Shown here: in pieces, positions 9,026-18,707 of the stretch
Layout of the letters: every line of letters begins with the position of its first letter
Numbering within the stretch: the first letter of the stretch is position 1
NCBI RefSeq assembly: GCF_014337925.2
Contig: NZ_CP143423.1
Span: forward strand, 1,952,501-2,016,500
DNA from: Roseobacter fucihabitans
Lineage (GTDB): Bacteria > Pseudomonadota > Alphaproteobacteria > Rhodobacterales > Rhodobacteraceae
Length of the DNA stretch: 64,000 nucleotides
Direction: 5' to 3'
The notes under the pieces: generated by a model
The model's input: only the letters and a program-made list of their open reading frames with translations
What the model was told of the DNA's origin: nothing
The model's database searches: none
Position numbers and translations under genes: made by a program

Positions 9026-9071
9026 GGCCGGAGTGTTTTGAGTATTTAGGGCCAAAAGAAGGGACAGAGGT

Positions 9072-9479
9072 GTGAAAATGGTTGGGGGTTTGCTAGTCGT
9101 TCTGGTGTTGGCGTTTGCGGCCTACGTGCGCTTTGCCCCTTTGCCGGTTGAGCAGTGGCATGTCCCGGTGACGGCGCGCGCGGATGCGGATAGAGCCGAT
9201 GGTGCGGCGCGGATTTTGCAAGGCGGTGCACAGAAATTCGAAGGCTTGAACCAGGCCATGGCCAATATGGCCCGCACGCGGGTTTTGGCCGGATCGCTGG
9301 AGAGCGGGCGCATCACCTATGTCACACGCTCTGCCGTCTTCGGCTTTCCCGATCTGACCACCATCGAGCGGGTGGGCGATGAAATCCGATTGCATGCCCG
9401 TTTGCGCTTTGGGGCCTCAGATCTGGGGGTCAATCGGAAACGACTGGAGGGGTTGATCGCCACCGTGCAGGGAGGATGA
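9072..9479 (+). CDS. DUF1499 domain protein, membrane anchored
   Basis: A 135-residue protein with one N-terminal hydrophobic segment (residues 5-20) and a DUF1499 domain marked by ITYVTRSAVFGFPD and SDLGVNRKRLE near the C-terminus. Function of the family is not established. I use GTG at 9072 following GAGG; ATG at 9078 is the alternative. Its last 63 bp overlap the convergent gene on the other strand. Confidence 0.85.
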   Translation: MKMVGGLLVVLVLAFAAYVRFAPLPVEQWHVPVTARADADRADGAARILQGGAQKFEGLNQAMANMARTRVLAGSLESGRITYVTRSAVFGFPDLTTIERVGDEIRLHARLRFGASDLGVNRKRLEGLIATVQGG

Positions 9480-9704
9480 CAGGCACCCCGGTTCGACTTC
9501 GCGCCACATTGGGACATTCAGCGACATCTGGCATTGCGCCATGAACATCCGGCCATCGACTTGCAGACAAATGGTCTGGCCAAGCTCCACGCGCGATCCC
9601 GACCGATCCGTGCAGTAACACTCGACGGTTTTGCCGCTTGGGCTTGTGACATCCGCGATCCCGGGCAGCCCCAGGCAAATCAGGAATAGAGTCAGTTTTT
9701 TCAT
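9417..9704 (-). CDS. Small secreted Cys-containing hypothetical protein
   Basis: A 95-residue protein with a short signal peptide (MKKLTLFLICLGLPGIAD) and four spaced cysteines (CYC, TICL, AQCQ, GCL), suggesting a periplasmic disulfide-stabilised fold. I do not recognise a named family. The C-terminal 20 residues are encoded opposite the end of the DUF1499 gene. The signal peptide and cysteine spacing argue that the frame is real. Confidence 0.65.
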   Translation of the reverse strand: MKKLTLFLICLGLPGIADVTSPSGKTVECYCTDRSGSRVELGQTICLQVDGRMFMAQCQMSLNVPMWREVEPGCLSSSLHGGDQPLQSFPIDPQI

Positions 9705-9765
9705 GCACAGATATTAGCATGCGCACCGCTCTTGACCAATGGCTTTCAATGTCGGACAGAACACC

Positions 9766-10821
9766 ATGATCCCACGTGAGCGACTAGAACAGATAACGGC
9801 GCGCTTCCAATATCTTGAGGCGGCGATGGCAACCGGTGATGCGGTGGCGGATATTGCGACGCTGGCGCGTGAATATTCCGATCTGCGCCCCGTGGTGGAG
9901 CAGATCGCGACCTATCGCCAGTTGCAGACCGAACTGGAAGACGCCCAGGAGATGCTATCGGACCCGGATCTGACGGTCCTGGCACAGGAAGAAATTCCGC
10001 GCATCAAAGCGGCCCTTCCCGAGGCAGAGGCGGCGTTGCAATTGGCCTTGCTGCCCAAAGATAAGGCGGATGCGAAACCGGCGATGCTTGAAATCCGCCC
10101 CGGTACGGGCGGGGATGAGGCGGCATTATTCGCCGGGGATCTGTTGCGGATGTATCAGCGGTATGCCGAGAGCATGGGCTGGCAATTTGACATCATCGAG
10201 CTTCAGGAGACTGAATTGGGTGGCGTCAAGGAGGTTGTGGCGCACATCAAGGGGCAAAACGTTTTCGCGCGGCTCAAATACGAGAGCGGCGTGCACCGTG
10301 TCCAGCGCGTGCCCAGCACCGAAAGCGGCGGGCGCATTCATACATCGGCGGCCACGGTTGCGGTCCTGCCCGAGGCCGAGGACGTGGACATCCAGATCGA
10401 CGCCAATGACTTGCGCATTGATACGATGCGTTCTTCGGGCGCGGGCGGGCAGCATGTGAATACAACCGATAGCGCCGTGCGCATCACCCATATTCCCAGC
10501 GGGCTCGTCGTGACGAGTTCCGAAAAATCGCAACACCGCAATCGCGATATCGCGATGCAGGTTTTGCGTGCCAAGCTCTATGATCAGGAACGCGCGCGTG
10601 TGGATGGTGAACGTTCCGCCGATCGTGCCGCACAGGTTGGCTCGGGGGATCGGTCTGAGCGAATCAGAACCTATAATTTCCCACAGGGGCGTATGACGGA
10701 TCACCGCATTAACCTGACGCTCTACCGGCTGGATGCGGTGATGCAGGGCGATCTGGACGAGATTGCCGATGCGCTGACGGCGGATGCGCAGGCGCGCCTG
10801 ATGGCGCAGATGGGCCAATGA
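9766..10821 (+). CDS. prfA: Peptide chain release factor 1
   Basis: RF1 reads UAA and UAG stop codons and triggers peptide release on the ribosome. The GGQ catalytic motif is in [14 protein letters not shown] (GGQ at 227-229) and the PxT anticodon-like tripeptide in [10 protein letters not shown] (183-185). I place the start at ATG 9766 because the product then begins [10 protein letters not shown], as in relatives, and has the family length of 351 residues; an in-frame ATG nine codons upstream exists. Its stop overlaps prmC, the enzyme that methylates the GGQ glutamine. Confidence 0.97.
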   Translation: MIPRERLEQITARFQYLEAAMATGDAVADIATLAREYSDLRPVVEQIATYRQLQTELEDAQEMLSDPDLTVLAQEEIPRIKAALPEAEAALQLALLPKDKADAKPAMLEIRPGTGGDEAALFAGDLLRMYQRYAESMGWQFDIIELQETELGGVKEVVAHIKGQNVFARLKYESGVHRVQRVPSTESGGRIHTSAATVAVLPEAEDVDIQIDANDLRIDTMRSSGAGGQHVNTTDSAVRITHIPSGLVVTSSEKSQHRNRDIAMQVLRAKLYDQERARVDGERSADRAAQVGSGDRSERIRTYNFPQGRMTDHRINLTLYRLDAVMQGDLDEIADALTADAQARLMAQMGQ

Positions 10822-11651
10822 CCGCGGCTGAGGCCATGGTCGCGGCCACCGCGCGGTTGCGCGCGGCGGGGGTGCCCGATCCGGCCCGTGATGCACGTGT
10901 CTTGCTGGCGCATGCGGCATCGGTGGATGCGGCGCGTGTGACATTGATTGCGCCCGAAGACATCGCGCCCGACATTGCTGAGCGGTATGATAATCTGATC
11001 GCGTTGCGGGCCGTGCGGGTGCCGGTGTCGCAATTGATCGGTGCGCGTGAGTTTTACGGGCGCTCCTTTGACATCAGCCGGGACGTGCTGGACCCGCGCC
11101 CGGAAACCGAAGCCCTGATCGAGGTGGCTTTATCGGCACCTTTTGAGCGGGTGCTTGATTTGGGAACCGGGTCTGGCTGCATCCTGGTGACGCTTCTGGC
11201 GGAGCGCCAGGATGCCCAGGGCGTCGGCATCGACATCAGCGGAGGTGCCTGTCTGCACGCCAGCGCGAATGCCGCACGTCACGGTGTGGCGGCGCGCGCG
11301 GATATCCTGCTGTCGGATTGGTTTACGGCCGTTGAGGGGCGGTTTGATCTGATCGTCGCCAATCCGCCCTATCTCAGCGCGCGCGAAATGGAAGAGGTGC
11401 AGCCGGAATTGCGCGAGCATGAACCGCGCCTTGCTTTGACGGATGAGAAGGACGGGCTGACCGCTTATCGGACCATCGCCGCACAAGCGCAGGGGTATCT
11501 ATGCGCACAGGGTCGCGTTCTGGTTGAAATCGGCTGGCAACAAGGGCGCAGCGTAACGGAAGTCTTTCGGGCGCAAGGATGGGGTGAGGTGACGATTCTC
11601 CCGGATATGGGGGGGCGTGATCGGGTGGTTTGTGCCGCGAAACCCGGCTGA
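10818..11651 (+). CDS. prmC: Release factor glutamine N5-methyltransferase
   Basis: PrmC (HemK) methylates the glutamine of the GGQ motif in release factors. The 277-residue product has an N-terminal helical RF-binding part, the SAM-binding motif [12 protein letters not shown] (about residue 112) and the hallmark NPPY catalytic motif in [10 protein letters not shown] (about 176-185). It overlaps the prfA stop by four bases (ATGA), coupling enzyme and substrate. Confidence 0.97.
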   Translation: MTAAEAMVAATARLRAAGVPDPARDARVLLAHAASVDAARVTLIAPEDIAPDIAERYDNLIALRAVRVPVSQLIGAREFYGRSFDISRDVLDPRPETEALIEVALSAPFERVLDLGTGSGCILVTLLAERQDAQGVGIDISGGACLHASANAARHGVAARADILLSDWFTAVEGRFDLIVANPPYLSAREMEEVQPELREHEPRLALTDEKDGLTAYRTIAAQAQGYLCAQGRVLVEIGWQQGRSVTEVFRAQGWGEVTILPDMGGRDRVVCAAKPG

Positions 11652-11872
11652 TACCACCTGAAAACGCAGGAAAAATCAGCAAATATAGTTAAAATTCAGT
11701 ATTACCCCTTGCAGCATGGCGCACAGCATGCTTATTCAACGGTGTTGCAGCGGTGGAGGCTCAGTGAGCGGTCCCGCGCGGCATTATGCCCAACATATCA
11801 TTACCCCGGTTTTCAAAGAGCGCGCGGCGCCCCCGGTTACACGTTTCACAGCACGAAGGCTGAGCCAACCTC

Positions 11873-12436
11873 ATGAAATCATCGAGATCCCGGTCCCGCT
11901 CGAAGAGCAACCGCAACCGGTCCCATCAGGGCAATCAAGGCGGCAATGTCGTCAACCGTGTATTTGACAGTTCCGGGCCGGAAGGCAAAGTGCGTGGCAC
12001 ACCGCAACAGATCATCGAAAAATACAATCAGCTGGCGCGCGATGCCCAGCTGAGCAATGACCGGGTGGCGGCGGAGAACTTTCAGCAGCACGCGGAACAT
12101 TATACGCGGATGCTGGCCGAGGCGCAGCGCGAGATTGACGCGCGCCGCGAAGAGCAGGACCGCCAGAACCGCGAGCGTCAGGCTGAACGTGACCGCGAGC
12201 GCGCAGAACGTCAGGAGCGCGATGCCGCGCAGGCCGCCGAACAGCCCGCAGCAGCCCCCGCACAGCCCGAGCCCGTGCCCGAAGAGGCAGAGAGCAATCT
12301 GGTCGAAACACCTGAAAGCCAGCCTCAGCCGAAACCAAAGCCAAAGCGCGCGCCACGGCGCAAACCGCGTCCGAAACCGGAAGCAGCCGACCAGGCACAG
12401 CCAAGCGGGGGCGATGCGCCTGAAGCTGCCGAATAG
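11873..12436 (+). CDS. DUF4167 domain protein
   Basis: A 187-residue, highly charged protein. The N-terminus is Arg/Ser-rich and leads into the DUF4167 segment with NRVFDSSGPEGKVRGT and NQLARDAQLSNDRVAAENF (about 28-75), followed by an Arg/Glu coiled-coil-like region (90-125) and a Pro/Lys-rich basic tail. The family is restricted mainly to alphaproteobacteria and has no settled function; the basic low-complexity ends suggest nucleic acid binding (inference). It ends seven bases from the convergent rsmA gene; the 220-bp upstream gap holds its promoter but no gene. Confidence 0.9.
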   Translation: MKSSRSRSRSKSNRNRSHQGNQGGNVVNRVFDSSGPEGKVRGTPQQIIEKYNQLARDAQLSNDRVAAENFQQHAEHYTRMLAEAQREIDARREEQDRQNRERQAERDRERAERQERDAAQAAEQPAAAPAQPEPVPEEAESNLVETPESQPQPKPKPKRAPRRKPRPKPEAADQAQPSGGDAPEAAE

Positions 12437-12442
12437 CTCAGA

Positions 12443-13285
12443 TCAAGGGGCTGCGATGGCGCGGGCAAGCGCGCAAAACCCCTCAAGGGGCACTTGTTCC
12501 GCGCGGTCTGTGGGTTTCAACCCAGCCGCGAGCAGACGGTCTTCGATATCCGGTGCCACACCCTTTAGCGCGGAGCGCAGCATTTTGCGTCGTTGGTTGA
12601 ACGCGGTGGCGACCACATGGCTCAACACGGCTGCATCCGCCGGGTAGCGCGGTTCCGGCAATGCCGTGAGATGCACAACGCTGCTCGACACTTTGGGCGG
12701 CGGTGTGAAGGCTTCGGGGGGCAGTTGCAAAACGATCCGAGCATCAGCGCGCCACTGCGCGAGCAGGGCGAGGCGGCCATAGGTTTTGCTGCCGGGCCGG
12801 GCCACGATACGCTCGGCGACTTCGCGTTGGAACATCAAGGTCAGGCTCTGCCAGAAGGGCGGCCATTCCTTGGGCGTCAGCCAGCGCACCAAAAGTTCGG
12901 TCCCGATATTATAGGGCAAGTTGGCCGCAACCCGAATGGGCGGGCTCAGATGGGCGAGCGGGTCAATCTCAAGCGCATCGCCCTCCAGAATGGTCAACCG
13001 ATCCGGATAGGTCGCGGCAATTTCCGCGAGCGCGGGCAGGCATCGCACGTCTTTTTCAATGGCCAAAACATGGCGCGCGCCCTCCGATAGCAAACCGCGC
13101 GTTAACCCACCGGGACCGGGGCCGATTTCAAGCACATCGCATTGGGTCAAATCCCCCGCCTGGCGCGCAATCTTGGCCGTGAGGTTCAGATCCAGCAAGA
13201 AGTTTTGCCCCATGGATTTGCGCGCCTGCAAATCATGGGTGCGGATCACGTCGCGCAGCGGCGGCAGGCTGTCGATTGTGGACAT
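12443..13285 (-). CDS. rsmA: 16S rRNA dimethyladenosine transferase
   Basis: RsmA (KsgA) dimethylates two adjacent adenosines near the 3' end of 16S rRNA late in 30S assembly. Motifs are [10 protein letters not shown] (about 23-32), [14 protein letters not shown] (SAM site, about 52-65) and [11 protein letters not shown] (catalytic NLPY, about 119-129). Length of 280 residues is normal. It is the last gene of the lptF-lptG-lptD-surA-pdxA-rsmA series, an order that parallels the surA-pdxA-rsmA arrangement of other proteobacteria. Confidence 0.97.
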   Translation of the reverse strand: MSTIDSLPPLRDVIRTHDLQARKSMGQNFLLDLNLTAKIARQAGDLTQCDVLEIGPGPGGLTRGLLSEGARHVLAIEKDVRCLPALAEIAATYPDRLTILEGDALEIDPLAHLSPPIRVAANLPYNIGTELLVRWLTPKEWPPFWQSLTLMFQREVAERIVARPGSKTYGRLALLAQWRADARIVLQLPPEAFTPPPKVSSSVVHLTALPEPRYPADAAVLSHVVATAFNQRRKMLRSALKGVAPDIEDRLLAAGLKPTDRAEQVPLEGFCALARAIAAP

Positions 13286-13288
13286 GCC

Positions 13289-14263
13289 CTAACCCGCGCG
13301 CGCCATTTTCGCGGCCAGTTTCAGGGCCTCGATCATGCTGCTCGGATTGGCCAGCCCCTTGCCTGCGATATCAAAGGCGGTGCCGTGATCGGGCGAGGTG
13401 CGCACAAAGGGCAAGCCCAGCGTGACGTTGACGCCGCGGTCAAAATCCAGCGTCTTGATCGGGATCAACGCCTGATCATGATACATTGCGATGGCCGCAT
13501 CATAGCCCGCGCGGGCGGCGGCGTGAAACATCGTGTCGGCGGGCAGGGGGCCGCGCAAATCATGCCCTTCACCGCCCATCTGGTCGATCAGATCGGCAAT
13601 CCACTCAAGCTCCTGACGCCCCATCGCACCGCCTTCGCCTGCGTGGGGGTTCAACCCGGCCACGGCAAGACGCGGCTTGGCAATGCCAAACTGGTCATGC
13701 AAGGCCCGAGCGGTGATCTCGATGGTCTCGCGCAGCAGATCCGGGGTCAGGGCATGCGGCACATCCTCCAGGGCAATGTGGATGGTGGTCGGCACCACGC
13801 GCAATTGTTCCGAGGCCAGCATCATAATCGCGCGTCCGCCCCCTCCCAAATCCGACAGGTATTCGGTGTGGCCGGGATGGGCAAAGCCGGCCCCATCCAT
13901 CAGCGCCTTTTTGTGGATCGGTGCGGTGCACAGCGCGCAGGCCTGTCCGGTTTGCACCAGCCCCACGCAGGCGGCAATCACGTCAATCACACCCTTGGCA
14001 TTGCGCGGATCGGGGATGCCGGGTGTTATGGCGCTGGCAAAGGGGTGGTGCAGGACGGGCAGGGCGTTTTGCACCACATCGGACGCCTCCGCCAAATCGG
14101 TGATTGTCTGGAAAACGCTGCCTGCGGGCAGGTGGCGCGTATCGCCCATCCACACCATGTTAACGTCGGATTTCAGCGCCTCCCAAGCCCGCACCGCGAT
14201 TTCGGGGCCAATGCCCGCCGGTTCACCGCAGCTGATGATCACGGGTGCCGGGCGGCGTGTCAC
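13289..14263 (-). CDS. pdxA: 4-hydroxythreonine-4-phosphate dehydrogenase
   Basis: PdxA oxidises 4-phosphohydroxy-threonine in the DXP-dependent pyridoxal phosphate pathway. Substrate and metal motifs are CGEPAGIGPEI near the N-terminus, FAHPGHTEYL, MYHDQALIPIK and SPDHGTAFDIAG. I choose the GTG at 14261-14263, giving (M)TRRPAPVIISCGEP and 324 residues; it overlaps the surA stop (GTGA). The frame is open for 45 more codons but that stretch is the surA coding region. Confidence 0.96.
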   Translation of the reverse strand: MTRRPAPVIISCGEPAGIGPEIAVRAWEALKSDVNMVWMGDTRHLPAGSVFQTITDLAEASDVVQNALPVLHHPFASAITPGIPDPRNAKGVIDVIAACVGLVQTGQACALCTAPIHKKALMDGAGFAHPGHTEYLSDLGGGGRAIMMLASEQLRVVPTTIHIALEDVPHALTPDLLRETIEITARALHDQFGIAKPRLAVAGLNPHAGEGGAMGRQELEWIADLIDQMGGEGHDLRGPLPADTMFHAAARAGYDAAIAMYHDQALIPIKTLDFDRGVNVTLGLPFVRTSPDHGTAFDIAGKGLANPSSMIEALKLAAKMARAG

Positions 14264-15480
14264 GGGGTCACGATGCGGGCATCTGCGCGCAATTGATCCA
14301 GAAGGCTGTCGGCATAGGCGTTGATCCGGTTGGAGCGCAGGGCGGCGGCGGCATCCTCGCGCGCGACCTCTTCGTTGACCTGCGAGGTGCGCCCGCACAT
14401 CATCAGGAACACAAGCGTTTGCCCCCCGTTGCGCGTGAGCGCGGTGGAAACCTCACCGGGGTCAAGTTTGCTGAGTTCGATCGCGATGTCTTGCGGGATG
14501 TCGGCGGGCGGCAGGACGGTGCGTTCAAGTATGCCTTCGGGCTCACCCTGGGCTTCGCCATAGAGATCATCGCATTGATCCACACGTGCTCGCAATTTAT
14601 CCGCGGCAGCCAAACCCGCCGCCGTGCGCCCACCGGCGATGTAATAAGCGGCGTAGTCGATTGCAGCAAAAGCCTGGCTCGGTGCGCCGGTCTCCTCAAT
14701 GTCGCGCAGTTGAAACAAAGCCACGGCATCGGGAATATTAAGCGGGTCGGTCACATCCCCCGGTGCCAGCGACAACAGCAAGGGCCGCAGCACGGGAGGC
14801 AGATTGTTCAGGTCCTGCCAGGGCAGACGTCCGCCATCATCGCGTGACGCCGTTGCGGAAAATTCACGCGCATAATCGGAAAACACCTCCTGGGAGGCGG
14901 AGTTGGCAATCTCGATGGCCAGTTGGTTAACCTCCTCGCGCCGCTCGGGTGGGGCGGGGATGATGATCTCCGAGACCAACACGCGGATTCCGGTCGTCCC
15001 CACGGTGGAGCCAAGCGCCCGATCAATTTCGGCTTCGGTGATCTCCACACGCGCACCAAATCGCGCCGCAATCAAGTCACGCCAGGCGATGCCCACTTCG
15101 ATGAAGTCGCGAAAGCTTTCTTCGGCAACACCGTTTTCTTGCAACGCGGTGAGGAATTGATCTTTCTCCATATTGGCCCGCCCGGCGAATTCGGCGATCC
15201 CGTTTTCCACGCCCTCCTCGGTCAGCACCAGTCCGGAGCTGTCAATGGCCTGGGATTGAAGGCGTTCATTCACCAGAAGCTCGATCACAGCGTCCCGGTT
15301 GGAACCGGGCGCATTGAGCAAGCGCAAAAAGGTAATGCGCTGTTCCACCTCATACTCGGTCACAAGATCGTCATTGACCAAAACAACGGGGTCAAAGAGG
15401 TTCTGGGCACCAACAGGGGCCGCCACGGCCAAGCTGCATCCCAGCGCCAAACCCCGTATCATACTGCTTGCTACGCTCAT
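14260..15480 (-). CDS. SurA-like periplasmic peptidyl-prolyl isomerase/chaperone
   Basis: A 406-residue secreted protein. A signal peptide (to about residue 26) precedes a SurA N-terminal helical domain starting VVLVNDDLVTEYEVEQ, and one parvulin-type segment follows at about 165-275 (VLVSEIIIP to DAVALFQLRDIEE). SurA chaperones outer-membrane beta-barrels, LptD among them, and here it directly follows lptD. The ATG at 15478-15480 has GGGA upstream. Alphaproteobacterial members carry a single recognisable PPIase domain, so isomerase activity is plausible but not shown. Confidence 0.9.
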   Translation of the reverse strand: MSVASSMIRGLALGCSLAVAAPVGAQNLFDPVVLVNDDLVTEYEVEQRITFLRLLNAPGSNRDAVIELLVNERLQSQAIDSSGLVLTEEGVENGIAEFAGRANMEKDQFLTALQENGVAEESFRDFIEVGIAWRDLIAARFGARVEITEAEIDRALGSTVGTTGIRVLVSEIIIPAPPERREEVNQLAIEIANSASQEVFSDYAREFSATASRDDGGRLPWQDLNNLPPVLRPLLLSLAPGDVTDPLNIPDAVALFQLRDIEETGAPSQAFAAIDYAAYYIAGGRTAAGLAAADKLRARVDQCDDLYGEAQGEPEGILERTVLPPADIPQDIAIELSKLDPGEVSTALTRNGGQTLVFLMMCGRTSQVNEEVAREDAAAALRSNRINAYADSLLDQLRADARIVTP

Positions 15481-15484
15481 TTTC

Positions 15485-17605
15485 TTATTTCCCGCATGTT
15501 CTTGTGTAGGTTTCGGTGCCTTTGCGCGCTGAAAACCCGCGTAGCCCGATGGATAAGCCCAAAGTCGTTGAAGGTGCAAGGCTTCGGGAGGTGGCGTAGT
15601 CGCGGCTGACGGCAAAATTCACCGAAACGCATTCGTTGTTATAGGTGAGGCCCATGCCAAGGTTGGCGGCGCGATCCAGAGCGATATCATACCGCCAGTT
15701 GGCCGAGGTGGTCCAGTATTTGTTGACGCGGTAAGCACCCCGCAGCGCGACCTCGGCAATACTGTCAGGCCGTTCCTCAACCGCGTCCTGCGTCAACCAG
15801 ACGTAGCTGCCCGACAGGCTGCCCCGGTTGTGAATGTAATTCCCACGGATTTCGGCTTTGGAAAAATCAAACCCATCGTCAAACAGGGTGCGCGCGGTGA
15901 TCGACCAATCGTCTTGAGATTTGACCTGACCGGCGATCAGGTAATTTGATGTCGTCCCGGTCAGCCCGGAGGTCACGGTAAAGGCCTCATCGGCCTCATC
16001 GCGCAGCACCTGACCCAATGTCAGGGAGGTATCATACCCGTTGGGATTAAACCGTGCCCAGTTTATGCCCAGGGCCGTGGCGCGTCCACGCTCGCGCCGG
16101 TCGGGCTCAGGAAAACGCGACAGGGAAATCAGATTGCCCCCGTCAAATTCGACGCGTGTGCTTTCCTCATTGGGGATGTTCAGGCGATTGCCGCCCGTCC
16201 AGGCAAATTGGACGATGGGTTCAAGCAGCTCGCTGACGCCGCCCGCGGTGGTGCGCGCCATGGGGTAGCGAAACGCGACCCGAGCGTGTGGGCTGAGTTG
16301 GGTCTGGTTTTGGGGCACGGTGCTGTCCTGGGTGATATTGAACAGGTCAGCCGCCGCCCCCAGAACCACCTCGCTGCGCAACCCTTGGGCCAGCGTCCAG
16401 CTGCGCAGCCAATCGACTTCGGTGCTAAAGCGTCCGACGTCACGCCCCACGATATCATCATCCGAATAGCGATAATGGTTGTGCCCATTCACATCCAGCC
16501 GCAATTCGCCGCCCATGGCCTGTGGAAAAAACCGGGCCTCGTAAATCCCATCCGCGACGATTGTGGGAAGTTCGGCGTTAACATCCGCATCGCGCAGGGA
16601 TTTGAAGGCGATCACGCTTCCCGAGATAAATTCATCCCGGCGCGCCCGGCTGATCGTCAGCGCGCTGTCCAGGCGATCCTTGCCCGAGAAGGAATAATTG
16701 CTCAGATAGGCATCATCAGAGGTAATCTCGACATCAAAATTCAGGCGAAAGTCGTTTTTAAGGTCAAAGGCCCCCGCCCCAAACACATAGCCGCGGATCT
16801 CACCGGGGCGAATGTCATCACGGCTGATGGCCCCGTTGAACTCAATGCGCCCCCGAACGAAAGCCTGGCGGTAGCGCAATTCCAGCGTGCGCGTGTTTGC
16901 CGACAGATAGGGGGTTACGGTGAGGTCACGATCCTCTGCCAGCTCGATAAAATAAGGGATTTTGATCCCCGTGTCCAATTCGCTCGTGGTCCGCAAAGAG
17001 GGGATCAGAAACCCGGTAGCGCGCTCAACTGTGGGGTCCGGCAGGCGCAGTTGTGGCAAGTAGAGAATGGGAATGTTGAGGACGCGAAACTGTGCACCGT
17101 CGAAATAAAGCTGGCGTTCTTCTTTGTCATGCACAACGCGTTTGGCACGGATTTCCCACAGCGGAGGCCGCCCGTCATCGCAGACTTTGCAAGAGCTGAC
17201 GGTGGTTTTGTAAAGCTGGCTATAGCGGCTGTTGACCCGTTGGAGTTGAACGGCAGAAAGCTGAAGTTGCTGGTTCAGCACCATCCGCGCGCTGGTTAAC
17301 AGGCCGGTTTGCAAACTGGTGTCCAGTTCCGCCGCAGAGCCAAGGATGGTGATACCTTCGCCGTCCTGAAGCGTGATCGGGCCGGTGATGGTGAGCGCAC
17401 CCGTCTGGCGGTCATAGCTTATTTCTGTTGCGGTGATACGTGTGCTGCCCTGGAAGGCTTCGACATTGCCGCGTGCGACCAGCGTTCGGTCATTTGTGAT
17501 GAACAACTCATCCGCAATCAAAACCGCCGGAACGGGGTCGCTCTCCTGTGCGACAAGCGCGAGCGGGCACAGCAGAGCGATGCAAAAGAGGAGTGCGCGC
17601 AACAT
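15485..17605 (-). CDS. lptD: LPS assembly outer-membrane protein LptD
   Basis: LptD forms the outer-membrane barrel that inserts lipopolysaccharide at the cell surface. After the signal peptide (MLRALLFCIALLCPLALVAQ) comes an OstA/LptA-like jellyroll (about 30-150), a CKVC cysteine pair, and a long beta-strand-rich barrel domain. Further cysteines near the end (NECVSVNF, TYTRTCGK) fit the disulfides that tie barrel and jellyroll in this family. I use ATG at 17603-17605, 12 bases past GGAGG; an ATG at 17617 directly abuts that GGAGG and is less likely. The length is 706 residues. Confidence 0.93.
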   Translation of the reverse strand: MLRALLFCIALLCPLALVAQESDPVPAVLIADELFITNDRTLVARGNVEAFQGSTRITATEISYDRQTGALTITGPITLQDGEGITILGSAAELDTSLQTGLLTSARMVLNQQLQLSAVQLQRVNSRYSQLYKTTVSSCKVCDDGRPPLWEIRAKRVVHDKEERQLYFDGAQFRVLNIPILYLPQLRLPDPTVERATGFLIPSLRTTSELDTGIKIPYFIELAEDRDLTVTPYLSANTRTLELRYRQAFVRGRIEFNGAISRDDIRPGEIRGYVFGAGAFDLKNDFRLNFDVEITSDDAYLSNYSFSGKDRLDSALTISRARRDEFISGSVIAFKSLRDADVNAELPTIVADGIYEARFFPQAMGGELRLDVNGHNHYRYSDDDIVGRDVGRFSTEVDWLRSWTLAQGLRSEVVLGAAADLFNITQDSTVPQNQTQLSPHARVAFRYPMARTTAGGVSELLEPIVQFAWTGGNRLNIPNEESTRVEFDGGNLISLSRFPEPDRRERGRATALGINWARFNPNGYDTSLTLGQVLRDEADEAFTVTSGLTGTTSNYLIAGQVKSQDDWSITARTLFDDGFDFSKAEIRGNYIHNRGSLSGSYVWLTQDAVEERPDSIAEVALRGAYRVNKYWTTSANWRYDIALDRAANLGMGLTYNNECVSVNFAVSRDYATSRSLAPSTTLGLSIGLRGFSARKGTETYTRTCGK

Positions 17606-17609
17606 GGTT

Positions 17610-18707
17610 TCAACCATCCTCCGCATGCAACAGGAGCCCAAGGGCCAACAAAACAGCCGCAATTGGGGGCGCCCAGGCTGCGAGGTAAATGGGAATCTGC
17701 CCGTTTTCCCCCAAAATCTGTGCAAAACTACGAATGAAATACAAGCTGAACCCCAAAAGCACTGCGGCCAGCACCGCAGTGCCGGTCCCTCCAAAACGGG
17801 TATGGCGCATGGTAAAGGCGCTCGCAATCAAAACCATCGACATCAAAAAAAGCGGGCGCGCCAGCTCCGACTGAAACCAGACCCGATGTTGGCGCGACGA
17901 AAACCCGGCGCGATCCAGTTGTTCGATGAATTCGGGCAGTTTCCAGATTGAAATCGCACCGGGGCGGGCAAAGCTCTCGCGGATGCGCTCGAGTGTCAGG
18001 CTGGAGGCGATGAAAAACTCATCATGCGTCTGAGCGGTTGCTTCTGAGTTCAACCCCTCTTTGAGTTTCCAAAGCTTGGCATCGCGCAGCAGCCATCCGC
18101 CCTCCTGCAAGGCGGCGCTGCGCGCTGCGATCCGGCGCACGGGTCCTTCTCCGGGCATGTAGGTGATGATTGTGACGTCATAAAGCACGGAGGCGTCGGA
18201 ATTGGTGCGCCATGCGCGGATCACCGATTGCCCGTCACTGTCGCCCTGGCGCAGCCACAGACCTTCGCCGGAAATCGACAGCGCAGAGGCCAAACCGGTG
18301 CGGTATTGTTCGGCCAGTTCCACATAACGTTTCGAGGTGCCGGCCACGATAGGGTTCAGGGTGCTCACGGCCAGAACCCCGATGATCAGGGCCACGACCA
18401 GCGGCGCAATCAGCGCGTTCAGGCCCGAGCGCCCCGCAGCCCGCGTGGCCACAAGCTCAGAGGAGCGCGCTAGCCCGATGAACAGAGCAATCGTGGCCAG
18501 AATCATGATCAAGGGCAGAATTTCATTGATCGTTTGCGGCGCATTCAGCAGCGTCAGACCGACGATTCGGGCAAAACTAACGTCCAGATCCCCAAAGCTG
18601 CGGGCCTGATCCACGAGATCCACCAGCGCCACGAGGGAAAATAAGACGGCCGTCAACAGAAAGAAACTAAGGGCAAACCGGCGCGCGAAGTAGAAGTGCA
18701 AGATCAT
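17610..18707 (-). CDS. lptG: LPS export ABC permease LptG
   Basis: LptG pairs with LptF and LptB2 in the inner-membrane complex that extracts LPS toward the periplasmic bridge. The 365-residue protein has the YjgP/YjgQ layout: three N-terminal helices, a periplasmic beta-jellyroll of about 150 residues, and three C-terminal helices. The family cytoplasmic coupling segment is visible as SSELVATRAAGRSGL (about 81-95). Its ATG overlaps the lptF stop (ATGA), and it ends five bases before the lptD start. Confidence 0.93.
   Translation of the reverse strand: MILHFYFARRFALSFFLLTAVLFSLVALVDLVDQARSFGDLDVSFARIVGLTLLNAPQTINEILPLIMILATIALFIGLARSSELVATRAAGRSGLNALIAPLVVALIIGVLAVSTLNPIVAGTSKRYVELAEQYRTGLASALSISGEGLWLRQGDSDGQSVIRAWRTNSDASVLYDVTIITYMPGEGPVRRIAARSAALQEGGWLLRDAKLWKLKEGLNSEATAQTHDEFFIASSLTLERIRESFARPGAISIWKLPEFIEQLDRAGFSSRQHRVWFQSELARPLFLMSMVLIASAFTMRHTRFGGTGTAVLAAVLLGFSLYFIRSFAQILGENGQIPIYLAAWAPPIAAVLLALGLLLHAEDG

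Noticed and set aside
17606..17827. Extended N-terminus for LptD
   Set aside because: The extension is the lptG coding sequence in another frame; the signal peptide starts at 17605.
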